From positions 17,394,458 through 17,458,457 of the forward strand of contig NC_091096.1 in the NCBI RefSeq assembly GCF_024713975.1: 64,000 nt of DNA. Reading direction: 5' to 3'. Below the pieces are notes generated by a model that searched no databases, was not told where the DNA came from, and saw only the letters and a list, made by a program, of their open reading frames with translations. Origin of the DNA: Paralichthys olivaceus (lineage: Eukaryota > Chordata > Actinopteri > Pleuronectiformes > Paralichthyidae). The position numbers and the translations under genes were made by a program. Positions 19,520-31,500 of the stretch are shown here, piece by piece (positions within the stretch are counted from its first letter, which is position 1; each line of letters starts with the position of its first letter).

Positions 19520-22500
19520 ATGAGATTTTCTTCAGTTGGAATAATGCTTTGGTGCTGGAGTAGAAACTCCTGGTTTCCAGTGGTGCTGGGTGCTGCATTA
19601 GTTGTGCTCACTGCAGGAAATGCTGGACCGGACCAGGACAGAAGGCAGGCTGGGTCGTCCTCGTGCTTTGGAGGCTTCGATCTCTACTTTGTTTTGGACA
19701 AGTGAGTAGTCTGACACACATGATCTGACACAGTTAGATGGGATGGATTAAGAGGATGTTAAAATATAAAAACCTGGGTTTAATAAGAGCAATTCATTAT
19801 TTCTTTATCTGGAAATTTGTCCCCCTGCAGTGACTGAACCTGAATTGAATATTCCATCAACCTGTATCTGCTGATTGCCTTAAAAACTATTCATTCTTAT
19901 GAGAGCCCATTAATGCACAAAGTAAATATATCAGTACATATGCGTCACTTTATGTTGGTCTCCTGCTTCTTTCAGTGATAGTTATTGTCTCTGCAAAACC
20001 TTTTCATGATGTCATCACCTTTTCTGTTATCATCACACCCTCTGGGTTCATGTTTTGCAGGAAGGTGCCAAAAGCTTTGATCTAGATTTCAGCATGGTTA
20101 TATGTCCACTGGGGGTATGTGTGTGGTGGTCTGCTGCACAGATTATATACACTGTTACTGGTTGCTGTGTTTGGGGTTGCTCCTCTTTAAAAAAAGATGT
20201 CACCATGTGGCTTGTTTTTATTCAGAATGCATGCATTTCTTAATCATTGGCTCCTCATCTTCTCTAACTTTTAGTCTGTGTATCTGAAGAACACCGGATG
20301 TTTGGCCTGCCTGTTTAGTCATTTGGATACTTTGATTTAGAAACTGTCCATGTTTATCCAACCTGGTTTTTGGTGATTCCTGTTTCCTTTCAGCCATGCA
20401 ACATGGGCACCCGATCAAAGCTGCCACAGTTTACCAATTACATGATCACATTGATAACATTTCAGATGAGATTGGATGAGTTTCCGTTAGGGTTGATTTG
20501 GAGCATAATGCACAATGCATGTTTAAGGAAAACTTTAATTTCCATGCTCCATGCTCTAAACAGGAAGCAAGCAATCTCATTAGTAAAGTCAGTTGAGTGA
20601 AAACAGTTGAACAGTTTCCAAAATATCGTCTGTCTGACATGAACAGTGTTTACCTGAATTTACTTGACAGGGACTTTAAGGGGAAGCAATAATGTCAGCT
20701 AATATATGCATTGCCTCCTTGGCACTGACAATTAACTTACCCAGACTGTTGCTTTTGGATCGTAACAGAATACTTACCTTATGACATTCAATTTTTTTTG
20801 TGAGAGTGGTTCGTCATGAGCCAAAATATCTTGCCAACTAGGTCATAAGCAAATTTATCATCCAACTCCAGATTTCTTTATCTAGAGGATGGACTTGGTT
20901 GTATTTCAGTTTGCATTTCACTCTCTCCTTGTGGCTCCTCTGTTTATAGTCCCCCCCCCCCCAATGACGCTGATGGATTTTCCAGTTGTCCTACAGTACA
21001 CGTCAGTGCCAACTCCAGGCACTCTGCTGTTGCTCTGAGGGGAAATAAGGCAATTGTGTGTAACACAGAGTGATTGTTAGGGAGAACCTTGTTTTAACGA
21101 CACAGATTTATTTTGCATGTGTGACCTGACCACATTTACCGTTGAAGAAAAAAATGTACACTTATTAGCTGTTCCTTTTTTAAATTATTTCTGCAGGCTG
21201 GAACTTAGCTTGCTTTTGAACAGTGATGTCCTCCACCTGCACTCACTGTCCTCCCGGTATTGGCCTGACCTCTCTTCTCCATGTCTGTGCTGCCCTTACT
21301 CCATTAGGTCCAGATGTTCCAGTGTTTCAGTCTGTTGGCCTGACTGTTGTGTCATGGTAACAATGGAAAAATAGGTTTTTAAAGAAATGTTTCAGGAGGA
21401 TTTGGCAATTGAAAGACATTTTCAAAAGCCTCAATACAAATACACAATACAATATCCTCTAATTTTGATATTTATAATTATATAATTAGATGAAAGGAAA
21501 TATGTGGAGGTGAAGGGGCGGAGAGAGCACCTTCACCTGCACCACTGAGGATCAATCAGCACAGGTGAGAGCTGTTAGCTGATTGATCCTCAGACTTTAA
21601 AAGGAGGCAGCAGAGCTGCCTCAGAAGAACACGGGAGAACACTGAGAAGGCTCTGAGAACTCCAGGAAGAACGCACTAGACTCGGGAGAAGAACGCTCAG
21701 AGAACACTCCAAGAAGCCAGAGGTCCAGCAGATAGGGCTGGACCCATTTAAGTTACATGTTTGGTATGTTCTGTTGGGAGATAATAAAAAGATGTTGCTA
21801 AACCCACAATGGTTGGACTGGTCTGTCTCTGGCTGTCGTGAGGGGAACCCTGTGGCGTGGTCGAACGCCACACTGGCACCTGTACAGGGACCTCACACAG
21901 CCAGAGACATGGACCGGGTACAATCGCTGGGGAAGGAAACGGAGGAGCTCCTGAGGCAGACGCAGAGGCAGACGGAGGAGCTCCTGAGGCAGACGGAGAG
22001 GATGAAGCTCGAGCGCCTCACCTGCGGCACCGAGCTGGAGAGGGCGGGGAGCGCTGGTCCCCGATCGGCGGTGAAGCCGATGGGTCCGGCTCCAGGGTCA
22101 GCGGGGAAGCTGACGCCTCCGGTTCCAGCGCTGAGGTCGGCGGGGAAGCCGAGACCTCCGGTTCCGGTGCCTCGGTCGGCGGTGAAGCCGACACCTCCCG
22201 GGCCGACTCCTCTTCCTGTTCCCGTGTCAGCGGAGAAGCTGACGCCTCCGGTCCCGGTGCCGAGGTCGGCGGGGAAGCCGACACCTCCCGGGCCGACTCC
22301 TCTTCCTGTTCCCGTGTCAGCGGAGAAGCTGACGCCTCCGGTTCCGGTGCCTCGGGCGGCGGGGAAGCCGACACCTCCGGTTCCGGTGCCTCGGGCGGCG
22401 GGGAAGCCGACACCTCCGGTTCCGGTGCCTCGGGCGGCGGGGAAGCCGAGACCTCCGGTTCCGGTGCCTCGGTCGGCGGTGAAGCCGACACCTCCCGGGC

Positions 22501-25500
22501 CGACTCCTCTTCCTGTTCCCGTGTCAGCGGAGATGCTGACGCCTCCGGTCCCGGTACCGAGGTCGGCGGGGAAGCCGACACCTCCCGGGCCGACTCCTCT
22601 TCCTGTTCCCGTGTCAGCGGAGAAGCTGACGCCTCCGGTCCCGGTGCCGAGGTCGGCGGGGAAGCCGACACCTCCGGGTCCTGCGCCGAGGTCAGCGGAG
22701 AAGCTGACGCCTCCGGTCCCGGTGCCGAGGTCGGCGGGGTCTCCCGGACGGCGGCGCCCCACTGTTCCGGGGTCCAAGGTGCCCGTGCGGCGGCGCCCAC
22801 CTGCGGAGGGGTCCAAGGTGCCCGGGCGGCGGCGCCCACCTGCTGAGGGGTCCAAGGTGCCCGTGCGGCGGCGCCCACCTGCTGAGGGGTCCAAGGTGCC
22901 CGTGCGGCGGCGCCCACCTGCTCCGGGGTCCAAGGTGCCCGTGCGGCGGCGCCCACCTTCCAGGCCGCCTGAGGGATGCCGCGTCCCGCGACGCCCACCT
23001 GCTCGACCCCCGGAGCGCCTCAGTCGGTGGGCTGGGTTCCTCCCCTGGCCGGATGGGAGGGGGGGGAGTAGTTCAGGCCGGATAGCTCCCGGGCCTGAAT
23101 TTGACGGTGGGGGTATGTGGAGGTGAAGGGGCGGAGAGAGCACCTTCACCTGCACCACTGAGGATCAATCAGCACAGGTGAGAGCTGTTAGCTGATTGAT
23201 CCTCAGACTTTAAAAGGAGGCAGCAGAGCTGCCTCAGAAGAACACGGGAGAACACTGAGAAGGCTCTGAGAACTCCAGGAAGAACGCACTAGACTCGGGA
23301 GAAGAACGCTCAGAGAACACTCCAAGAAGCCAGAGGTCCAGCAGATAGGGCTGGACCCATTTAAGTTACATGTTTGGTATGTTCTGTTGGGAGATAATAA
23401 AAAGATGTTGCTAAACCCACAATGGTTGGACTGGTCTGTCTCTGGCTGTCGTGAGGGGAACCCTGTGGCGTGGTCGAACGCCACAAAATATATCTATGCT
23501 TAAAAGCTACTCCAACTAAATCTCTTTATTTTTACTTCCTTACAACAACAGAGTAGAGAGGACTTTGTGGACGTTGTCAGGAAGTCCAATAAAAACATCA
23601 CAGGGGAAAATGTGAGTCCCAACAGCTCTGCTTTGAGTTCATTAACAAAGAGGAGGTAGTGAGCAAGATGATCAACATCCACACTGACCTGGTTGCATGA
23701 AACCCGGTCAGAGGATATATTCATCTGACTCCAATGATAATAATTCACAAAATTAATATGAATAGAGTTGCAGGTGCATTATAAAGATGTTAACAGTAAT
23801 CTGAGGAGTGCGACGTAATTGTTACTTCTCAGAATCAACCAGCTGTGCTGCATGAGCTTTTACTCATGCAGAACTATTCTGCAGGTTTTTCTCCTCCCTT
23901 CAGAGGCAGTGTCTGTTTTATGGGTGGATCACTGACTGGTCAGGGGACAACACAGAACAACCAGAATGGGATACAAAATTATAACAAAGAGATGCTAAAG
24001 TAGAGTAACAAAATGAGAACAATGATACAATTATAGATTGTATATAAAAGGTGGACACTGCATCTCCACTTCCTCCCATTGTACAAAACTTAAGCTCAAA
24101 TAAATGGTGTAACGGGTGTGCCACAGGTCCTATTGTCTCAAAAACAGTCGAGGGTCTGTTGTTAATTTGACAGAGGTCATTAGATGTACAAGTGTTTGAA
24201 AAGATCCTCACATTAAATTTGGCTTTTCTCTTCTCTATCAGATCTGGGAGTGTGCAGAACCACTGGACAGAAATCTACCACTTTGTCGAACATCTAGCTC
24301 ATAAATTCATAAGGTAAAAAAAACCCTGGTTGTGTCAGAAAGTAACTGTGGGAAAGGATACAACAAGAACTGATTATTGGTTTAACAGAGTGTATTCCTC
24401 TCTTCTCCTTGCCGCCAGTCCACAGTTGCGGATGTCCTTCATCGTGTTTTCCACTGACGGACAGATTTTAATGAGCCTGACAGAAGACAGGTGGGTGCAG
24501 ATCCCCTCAAAATTAATTTCAATCCTTTACTTCTCTGTCGTCCATCTAAAAGGAATGAGCGTAATACCAGATTTGGACAGAGGTCACACACAGATAGGAT
24601 TCCTCTGCGTTTTTTTTATGATCAAGAGATTCCAGACAGATACTTTCCCTCGCTGTGATGTGATGATGGTGTCGCTGGTCTGGACGGCTCCTTCATCACA
24701 TGGTTTTTGACACATTGTGGGCAGCTTATAAATCTAATCTTTCCTCAGCAAAGTGTCTCAAAAGCCACAAAATCTTTTCACTGCTTCCCTCACATCTTAT
24801 TCAAACTAAGGACTCATTTCCTGTCTATCTGCATGACAGTTTCTCAAGCCAATACACACCAAGGCTGTTTCAATTTATTCATCTGTTACACATTGCTAGT
24901 ATTTCCTTCAAATTGCTGCCCTCATGGAAACTGTTATTCGCTTACCCCCCCCCCCCCCTTGCAGAGTCTAGTTTCAGTCAGAAGTATGTTCTCAAAATAA
25001 TCTCACAAAATAAACATTTTCCATTAGATTATATATTATCAGAAATGTGGATTAGCTCGTGTTCCATGTGTCTGCTCAGGGAACGCATTCGCAAAGGTCT
25101 GGAGGAGCTGCAGGGGGTCCTTCCAGGGGGAGACACCTTCATGCATGAGGGCATCTTGAGGGTGAGCGGCCGTTTCACTCAGAGCTTTATCTTCACAATA
25201 TCTCCAGACCTATAACACCACCCAGGCCTGAGCACCGAATGACTGTTTCATTAACTTCATGCCAGATGAATAGTCCACTGTTTCATTCCGGGTCATCTTT
25301 TTCACAGGCCAGTGAGCAGATATACTATGGAAACACTGAAGGTAACATCTTTTCATCCTGCTATTTTTTTTAGGACAATTATATTTTTTAATTACATGTG
25401 ATGTTTCAGTTACTCACAGCTCATAGAAATACACCCAGTGTTCAATATAATAGGTACACCTATAACATCTAATCCAATACAGCAGCCCTGCAAATTCTAT

Positions 25501-28500
25501 CTTTACAAAAAATAATAATGTCCTACTGAATAAATGTATAAATGAATTTGTATGTTGGGGTGGTAGTTAAAGTGTGCTTTCCTGCATTGTATTACATAGA
25601 AAATTACTTCAACTCACTACATTAAAGCAGATGTGTATTTTTGTTTATGGAGTGAAACTGTGGAATGCTAGCAATGATTTAAAATGTTGGTCAAAGATGA
25701 TTCAATTAAAAAACAAATTATATAAGGACATTATTACTATTATCATCACTTATTTGTGATTCTGAATAAAAGAAAGGAAATCAGGAAAAAGAGGACCATT
25801 ATGTTATTCGTATGAAAGGGGGCAGGTCATTTTGAATGTGTGTAAGTGTATTGTTTGGTTTTTGGATTACACTGAAATGAACAAAATAAATGTACATACA
25901 TTTTAATATACATTTTATAATGTCACAAACAAACGTGCATAATAGCACAGAATGAGTATTTATTTCTAAGGGGGAGTTCTGGTGTGTTTTTCTGGGATAA
26001 TAAATAATTGTGTGATACAAATCACAATGAACTAGGCCGTGAGAGATTCAGGGAGCCTTTATAATGCTGCCTGGTTATTTGCAAAGCATGATAAGAGGAT
26101 ATGTTATGAGAGCAGCATTGATCAAATTCTTTCTGTGTGCAGGTTATCGCACTGCAAGCGTTGTCATAGCTCTGACAGATGGAGAGCTGCACGAGGATCT
26201 TTTCTATTACGCTGAGAGAGAGGTGAGAGAGCTACAGAGAGGTTAAATGGGTCATACAAATTAGAACCAGGTGGAATACATGACTGTGCACGTGACGGAC
26301 CACATCAAACACTGCCAACCTAATGTATACATCAGCACTTTGATCCTCCTCCTTTAGTCTGGAAAAACGGGGTCAAAACACAAGATTTATAAGTGCAAGC
26401 ACAGTCATCCTCCGCACATATGCACTGGGATCTAATGATTTATTTGCACATCAGATCATCCAGACAGGAGAAGGCTTTAGAAAACCTGAGAATAGCTTTG
26501 AGTGCCCTCACAAGGAGGTTTTCACTGCAGCCTGAAATGCTGTGAGACGCCTTATTGTCATTCAGAGTCAACACCAAAACTCGCAGAAAAGAATTATTTA
26601 GCTGGTCTGTCCTGCTTTTGGTTTTCAGGCATCTGTGTGACATTTCTATTCCACATTACATCTAAATAATATTTTTCAGCCGGAACACGGTGTTATGCAA
26701 CTTCTTATAAAATCTTTTTAGAGGTCACATTCACACAAGTTTATTTTCACCATGTTTTGGACGATGTTGTGAAAGGCAGAGGTGTAATTGAACCCAGGTG
26801 TTGAGCTTCTTCCTGTTTTTGCTGTGAATCTGTGTGTGTATCTGACAGGCCAACCGTTCCCGAAGTCTGGGGGCCTCAGTTTACTGCGTGGGGGTGAAGG
26901 ACTTCAATGAGACGCAGGTGTGTTGATGTTAAAAGTATTTGTACCTTAAATGTATTGATTGAGGAATCAATATGGATAACAAGAGGATCCATTTTTCAAG
27001 TAGCTGTTAATTGCTTTAGAATATTGTATTGTTTTATATCAGTTTAAACTGTTTATATAAGTTAGGTCAGACTGCCAACTCTGTTCCTAGAAAACGAAAG
27101 TTTGTGTAAGGACGTGAAATGTATTACAAATGTCACTGAAGCTTCTATCCAAGTAATTTTGGCCTGATCATTGCAGAGTCATTCTACTTTGTGTCAAAAT
27201 TGTTTTAGTTTATCTTCTATTAAAAAGTAAATTGTTTCATTTTGTTAATAACGTCCATATGTCCTACCCCATAATGAAATATCCTGCCGCTGATTCTGCT
27301 TCTGATCAGACAATTTCTGAAGAATTGTAAGTGTGAATGTAATGACTTGTTTCCTCTGTAGCTGGCAAAGATTGCTGATAGTAAGGACCATGTCTTCCCT
27401 GTAAATGATGGATTTGAGGCTTTGCAAGGGGTCATTGATTCGGTAAGCATTTAACTTCTGCTCACAAACATGTTCAAATAACATCAACTGTAATCAGGAC
27501 TGATAAACAGCCGATTATAAGAGTCTGTATTCATTTCTCCTTTAACACACTCACTGATAGAATAGCTCGCAGCAAACAAGACTAAATAGGTTTAAAGCAT
27601 GATAACTTATTCTATCCATGGAGCCTGTCCAGGAACAGAATTCCAGGAAAACCTGCTTTGACTGTGTGACTTTGCTTTTGATCAACATGACTTGCATTGG
27701 ACCAAACATGATCAGAACATGTGCTGTACCTCTTCAGACCAAACTCAGTTGTGTTTACTTACACTTTTGTCGCTTGAAAAAAAAAAAACTGTTTGTCAAG
27801 CGGGAGTAGTTGTAACTGGGATGCAATGTTTGTTGAGAGGAGTTAAAGGTCAGACAGCTGACTGAGCTGATGGTCACCTGGAGCAGATTAACTTAGTTTA
27901 TGAGTGAGACTGTGAGACATGAATCTGTCCTCTTCTTAGAATTATAGTGGGATTTGTTCCTAGAGAGCATTAAGTATAGACACATCTGCAGAAACTTCAA
28001 ACCAATAGCCCGCTGTGGAAAAAGGTTTGTGAATATTCCCATTAAAGACCCAGAACTGTGTAAAACCAGTCACTGTTAAGAGGAGCATACCCACTGCTAT
28101 ACAAAAGACATGGACACTAAACTGAATACCAGGATCAAAATATTATCCTCACATTGTAATAAAGCTGTAAGCAGAGATGCACAAGCAGAACAAATGTTTG
28201 AGTATTAAAGGACAACACAAAGCCAGAGGCCTGCTGCTGCTCTGATGAGCTCTGTGAATTCCTTCTCTTTGTCTCCTCAGATCCTGAAGAAGTCCTGTAT
28301 TGAGATCCTGGCTGCAGAGCCCTCTAGCATCTGTGCAGGAGGTAAGAGATTTTCTTCACCCTCATTCTCCATAGGATGCTCAATAATGTAATCTTCAGTA
28401 ACTCCTCATAAGAATCACAAACAGGCTGTAATGTCAGGTCGTATTTAACAAATACAGACACAGTGTCTTGACAGTCCAAAGCATAGACTGTAAATAAAGA

Positions 28501-31500
28501 TGGTCGACATGATAGCCAAAAGTGAAGCCAAAGCGTTTTGATTGGTGGTTGGCTGAAGCATAGGTCCTAAACCCGGCCTCCTTCATGCTAGCAGTGTAAA
28601 TCAAAGTACACATCCAATAAATGTTTTTTAAAGATGGTTCTGTCATTTTTGTTAGTTCTTATCACACTTGTGTTTGTTCAAGTGTATATTTTTCCAGTAA
28701 GTTTGGTTTTAATTAGCGACTTGATGTTGGAAAAATAAGTGAAACATCAAAATTGACAGCTAAGACTCACTCTCAATTGGTCGACCGCATCTTCATTTCT
28801 GGATAGTAGGAGGACATTGAGATGTGTCGTCCATCTGTATTTACCATCCATAGTCCACAATGATTTAACCCAGACTGTGTCAATATCAGCTTCAGCACTT
28901 CGAAACAAATTATATACTTGTTTTCCAGTGTCAGTTTGCCATGTGCTGGGTTTGTGGTTTTGGTCCCAGAGAAACTGCTGCGTCATACCACGCATCAACT
29001 ATTTAAAGTATTTCCAACAACAAAATATCTTTGTTTCCTAACAAATTCAAGTCAGTAATTATATTGACAAGGAAATTATAGTAGTTGAGTGAGTGTTCCA
29101 TATTGGATAATGGGGAGTTTGGGTAATTCTTTGGACCAAAAAGTATTAAAAAAACACAACCTTATTATCAGTTGTTTCTTCTCCTCACCCAGAGACCTTC
29201 CAGGTGGTGGTGAGAGGAAATGGATTCCTCCATGCCCGAAATGTTGATAAAGTACTGTGCAGCTTCCGAATCAACGACACCCTCACCAAAAGTGAGTGAA
29301 TACCATCTAACTCAAACCAGTTCATTAGCAATAAAAGCAGCTGGAATACACGTAATCAGAATTACGCATAATTGAGCGTCTTGCTCATCAAACACGAAGT
29401 GAGCCACTCAGCTGGAGTCCTCTTTGATCCAGCAAGGAGCTATTCTGGTGTTATTGGTATCATGGCTTTTTTTTCTTTAAACAACAAACTGCAATTTTAC
29501 AACCTGGAAAACCGCCAGATAAGGAACCACACACGAGGCAGGATGAAGGAAAAGGCCTCAAGGATACAGACAGTTTCCCCACAATGCTTACTAGTGGCTC
29601 ACTGTAATAGTTGTTAAAACCACTTCCTCCAGTGCACACTGCAGTAGCTGCAGGAGGTGCTGGTTAAATTTCAAAGCAAGTTATTCACCAGACTCGAGGC
29701 ACTAACCCACAGTCTGCTCCTCTGATGAATAGGCATGTTTCTTTTTCAACCTTATGTTAGTGCTTCCTCTTTTCTCAGGGATTCAAATTTGGAATTCAGC
29801 ACTTAATCATCTTTAACTTTGTATCTGTTCATTACTTCTTTCAACTCTGCATTGTTTCTCTCCATTTGGTTTATTTAGATGTTGCATGATGGTTAATATG
29901 TGATTTCTTGTGTTTTTTTAGCCTAATCCATGCATATGCAGACTATACAGTAAAGTATATTTATGAATGATAAGTAGATGATTGAAAATGCAGTATTATT
30001 TACCCAGAGACCATTTGCTTTAACAATGGGTAATTTGGTTCTGCCATCAACTTTCAACAAAGGCATCTTGCTCTCTAAATCAAATTCTATACAAACAAAT
30101 AAAAAATATATTTTCAGAATTCATCAAACTTAAACAACCCCCGTGAATGATTCTTATTTCTGCATGATACATCAAACAACTTTCTGGACATGGAAACAAT
30201 TTAAGTAAAATGATCTCCATTATACTTATTCATCCATGTCTCCAAATTGTTTACACACAATTCTCAATTGTTTAGTTCACATCAGGGATAAACTTTAAAT
30301 GAATAAATAAATAGGCCATGGTTAGCTCGGCTGCAGATAAACATGGGATAGATAATCTATCAGAAAAGGCTACATCTTTACTTGCCCTTGTTGACTCGCT
30401 GCAGCCCTTAGCATACTTTGCAAATATGGTGAAAAGAAAAGAAAGACAGCAGCAGCAATATGTAACTAACATGTGCCGAGCAGATGAATTGATGTTTGAA
30501 TATGTTTTGCCAGGAAAGAATAGCAGAAAATACAGTGAGGCGTGCTAGGATTTGGCAGGTCCTGTTCTGAACAGTCCATTGTTTTGTTGCAGTGGACAAC
30601 ACTGAACAATGTAAATAAGGAGACAAGACATAAAGGAATTCTGGCAATGTACTTTCTCAGTTTGTTACCAATAATTCTCTAATGTCTATATGAAGTTCCT
30701 GCTAGCAGCTGGTTAGCTTAATTTAGCTTAGCACAAAGACATTAAGTATGGGGAAACTTGCCTTTGATGAGTTTATAAAACCCATGATAGTCCCTGAAAG
30801 TCTGACTAATTGACATGTTGCATTGTGTTGGTTTAATCTATTAAAAAAAAAAAACAGGGTATGTAACCAACAGTGGTTCTACTTGCTGGAATTTTTAACA
30901 ATTGCCTGGAAACATCACAGTGGCAGCAAGAGTCCCTGGAGTCACTAAAGCTGTTTTCAGACATGCACAGATCTCTGCAGATACTGTTTTTTTTTTTTCC
31001 TGGAGGAGGTGCATGTGTGAACGCAAATGTCAGAGTGAGAGGCTCTGCAGTTTCTGCAGACATACTCCCCCTGTTCCTCAAGTATAAAGTCTGTAGAAAT
31101 TCAGGAGAATTTGATGGTGGTTGCCTCCCACCAATAAACCGAACAAAGAGAATTTATTGCGAGAACACAGCAAGGGATTCATCACGAGCGAGTTGATATC
31201 GCTTCTAATGATGCAAAAATGGAAAAACAAACAAACAATTAGAAAACAAATACCTCTATGCTAAGCTAGCTAGCAAGCATAGTATTTCACATTACACACA
31301 TGAGATATTGATCTTCTCATCTAACTCTCCGCAAATAAGCTTTTAAGTGTATTTCCTAAAATAAAATGTCTGACCTCTATATAAAGTCTAGTAAGTTGCA
31401 TTTCTTCAAGAAGTCAAACAACTGTTTCTCTTGACTCTATGCTGATTTGAGCTTACCAACAATATGTCCCAGCTTTTGGTCTTTCTAATGATTAATGCCA

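Larger units (their letters stand above)
21498..23490 (+). mobile_element. Young non-autonomous LTR retrotransposon in antxr1 intron 1
   Basis: Two 370-bp direct repeats (21503-21872 and 23116-23485) begin TGTGGAGG and end GCCACA, i.e. TG...CA. I see no difference between them by eye. The element is flanked on both sides by AAATA (21498-21502 and 23486-23490), a 5-bp target duplication. A purine-rich GGTGGGGG tract precedes the 3' LTR, so the element runs in the same direction as antxr1. The 1243-bp interior has no protease, reverse transcriptase, RNase H or integrase signature, so it must be mobilised in trans. Apparently identical LTRs imply very recent insertion; the site may be polymorphic. 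Confidence 0.93.

Noticed and set aside
21893-23158. Long minus-strand open frames (421 and 326 aa) and a second plus frame (329 aa) in the LTR element
   Set aside because: They mirror the GC-rich tandem array, whose unit length is a multiple of three and which lacks stop codons in several frames. No domain or independent signal supports them.
24700-25215. 171-aa plus-strand ORF across antxr1 intron 3 and exon 4
   Set aside because: It runs through intron sequence into exon 4, and the true exon is bounded by AG at 25079 and GT at 25162.
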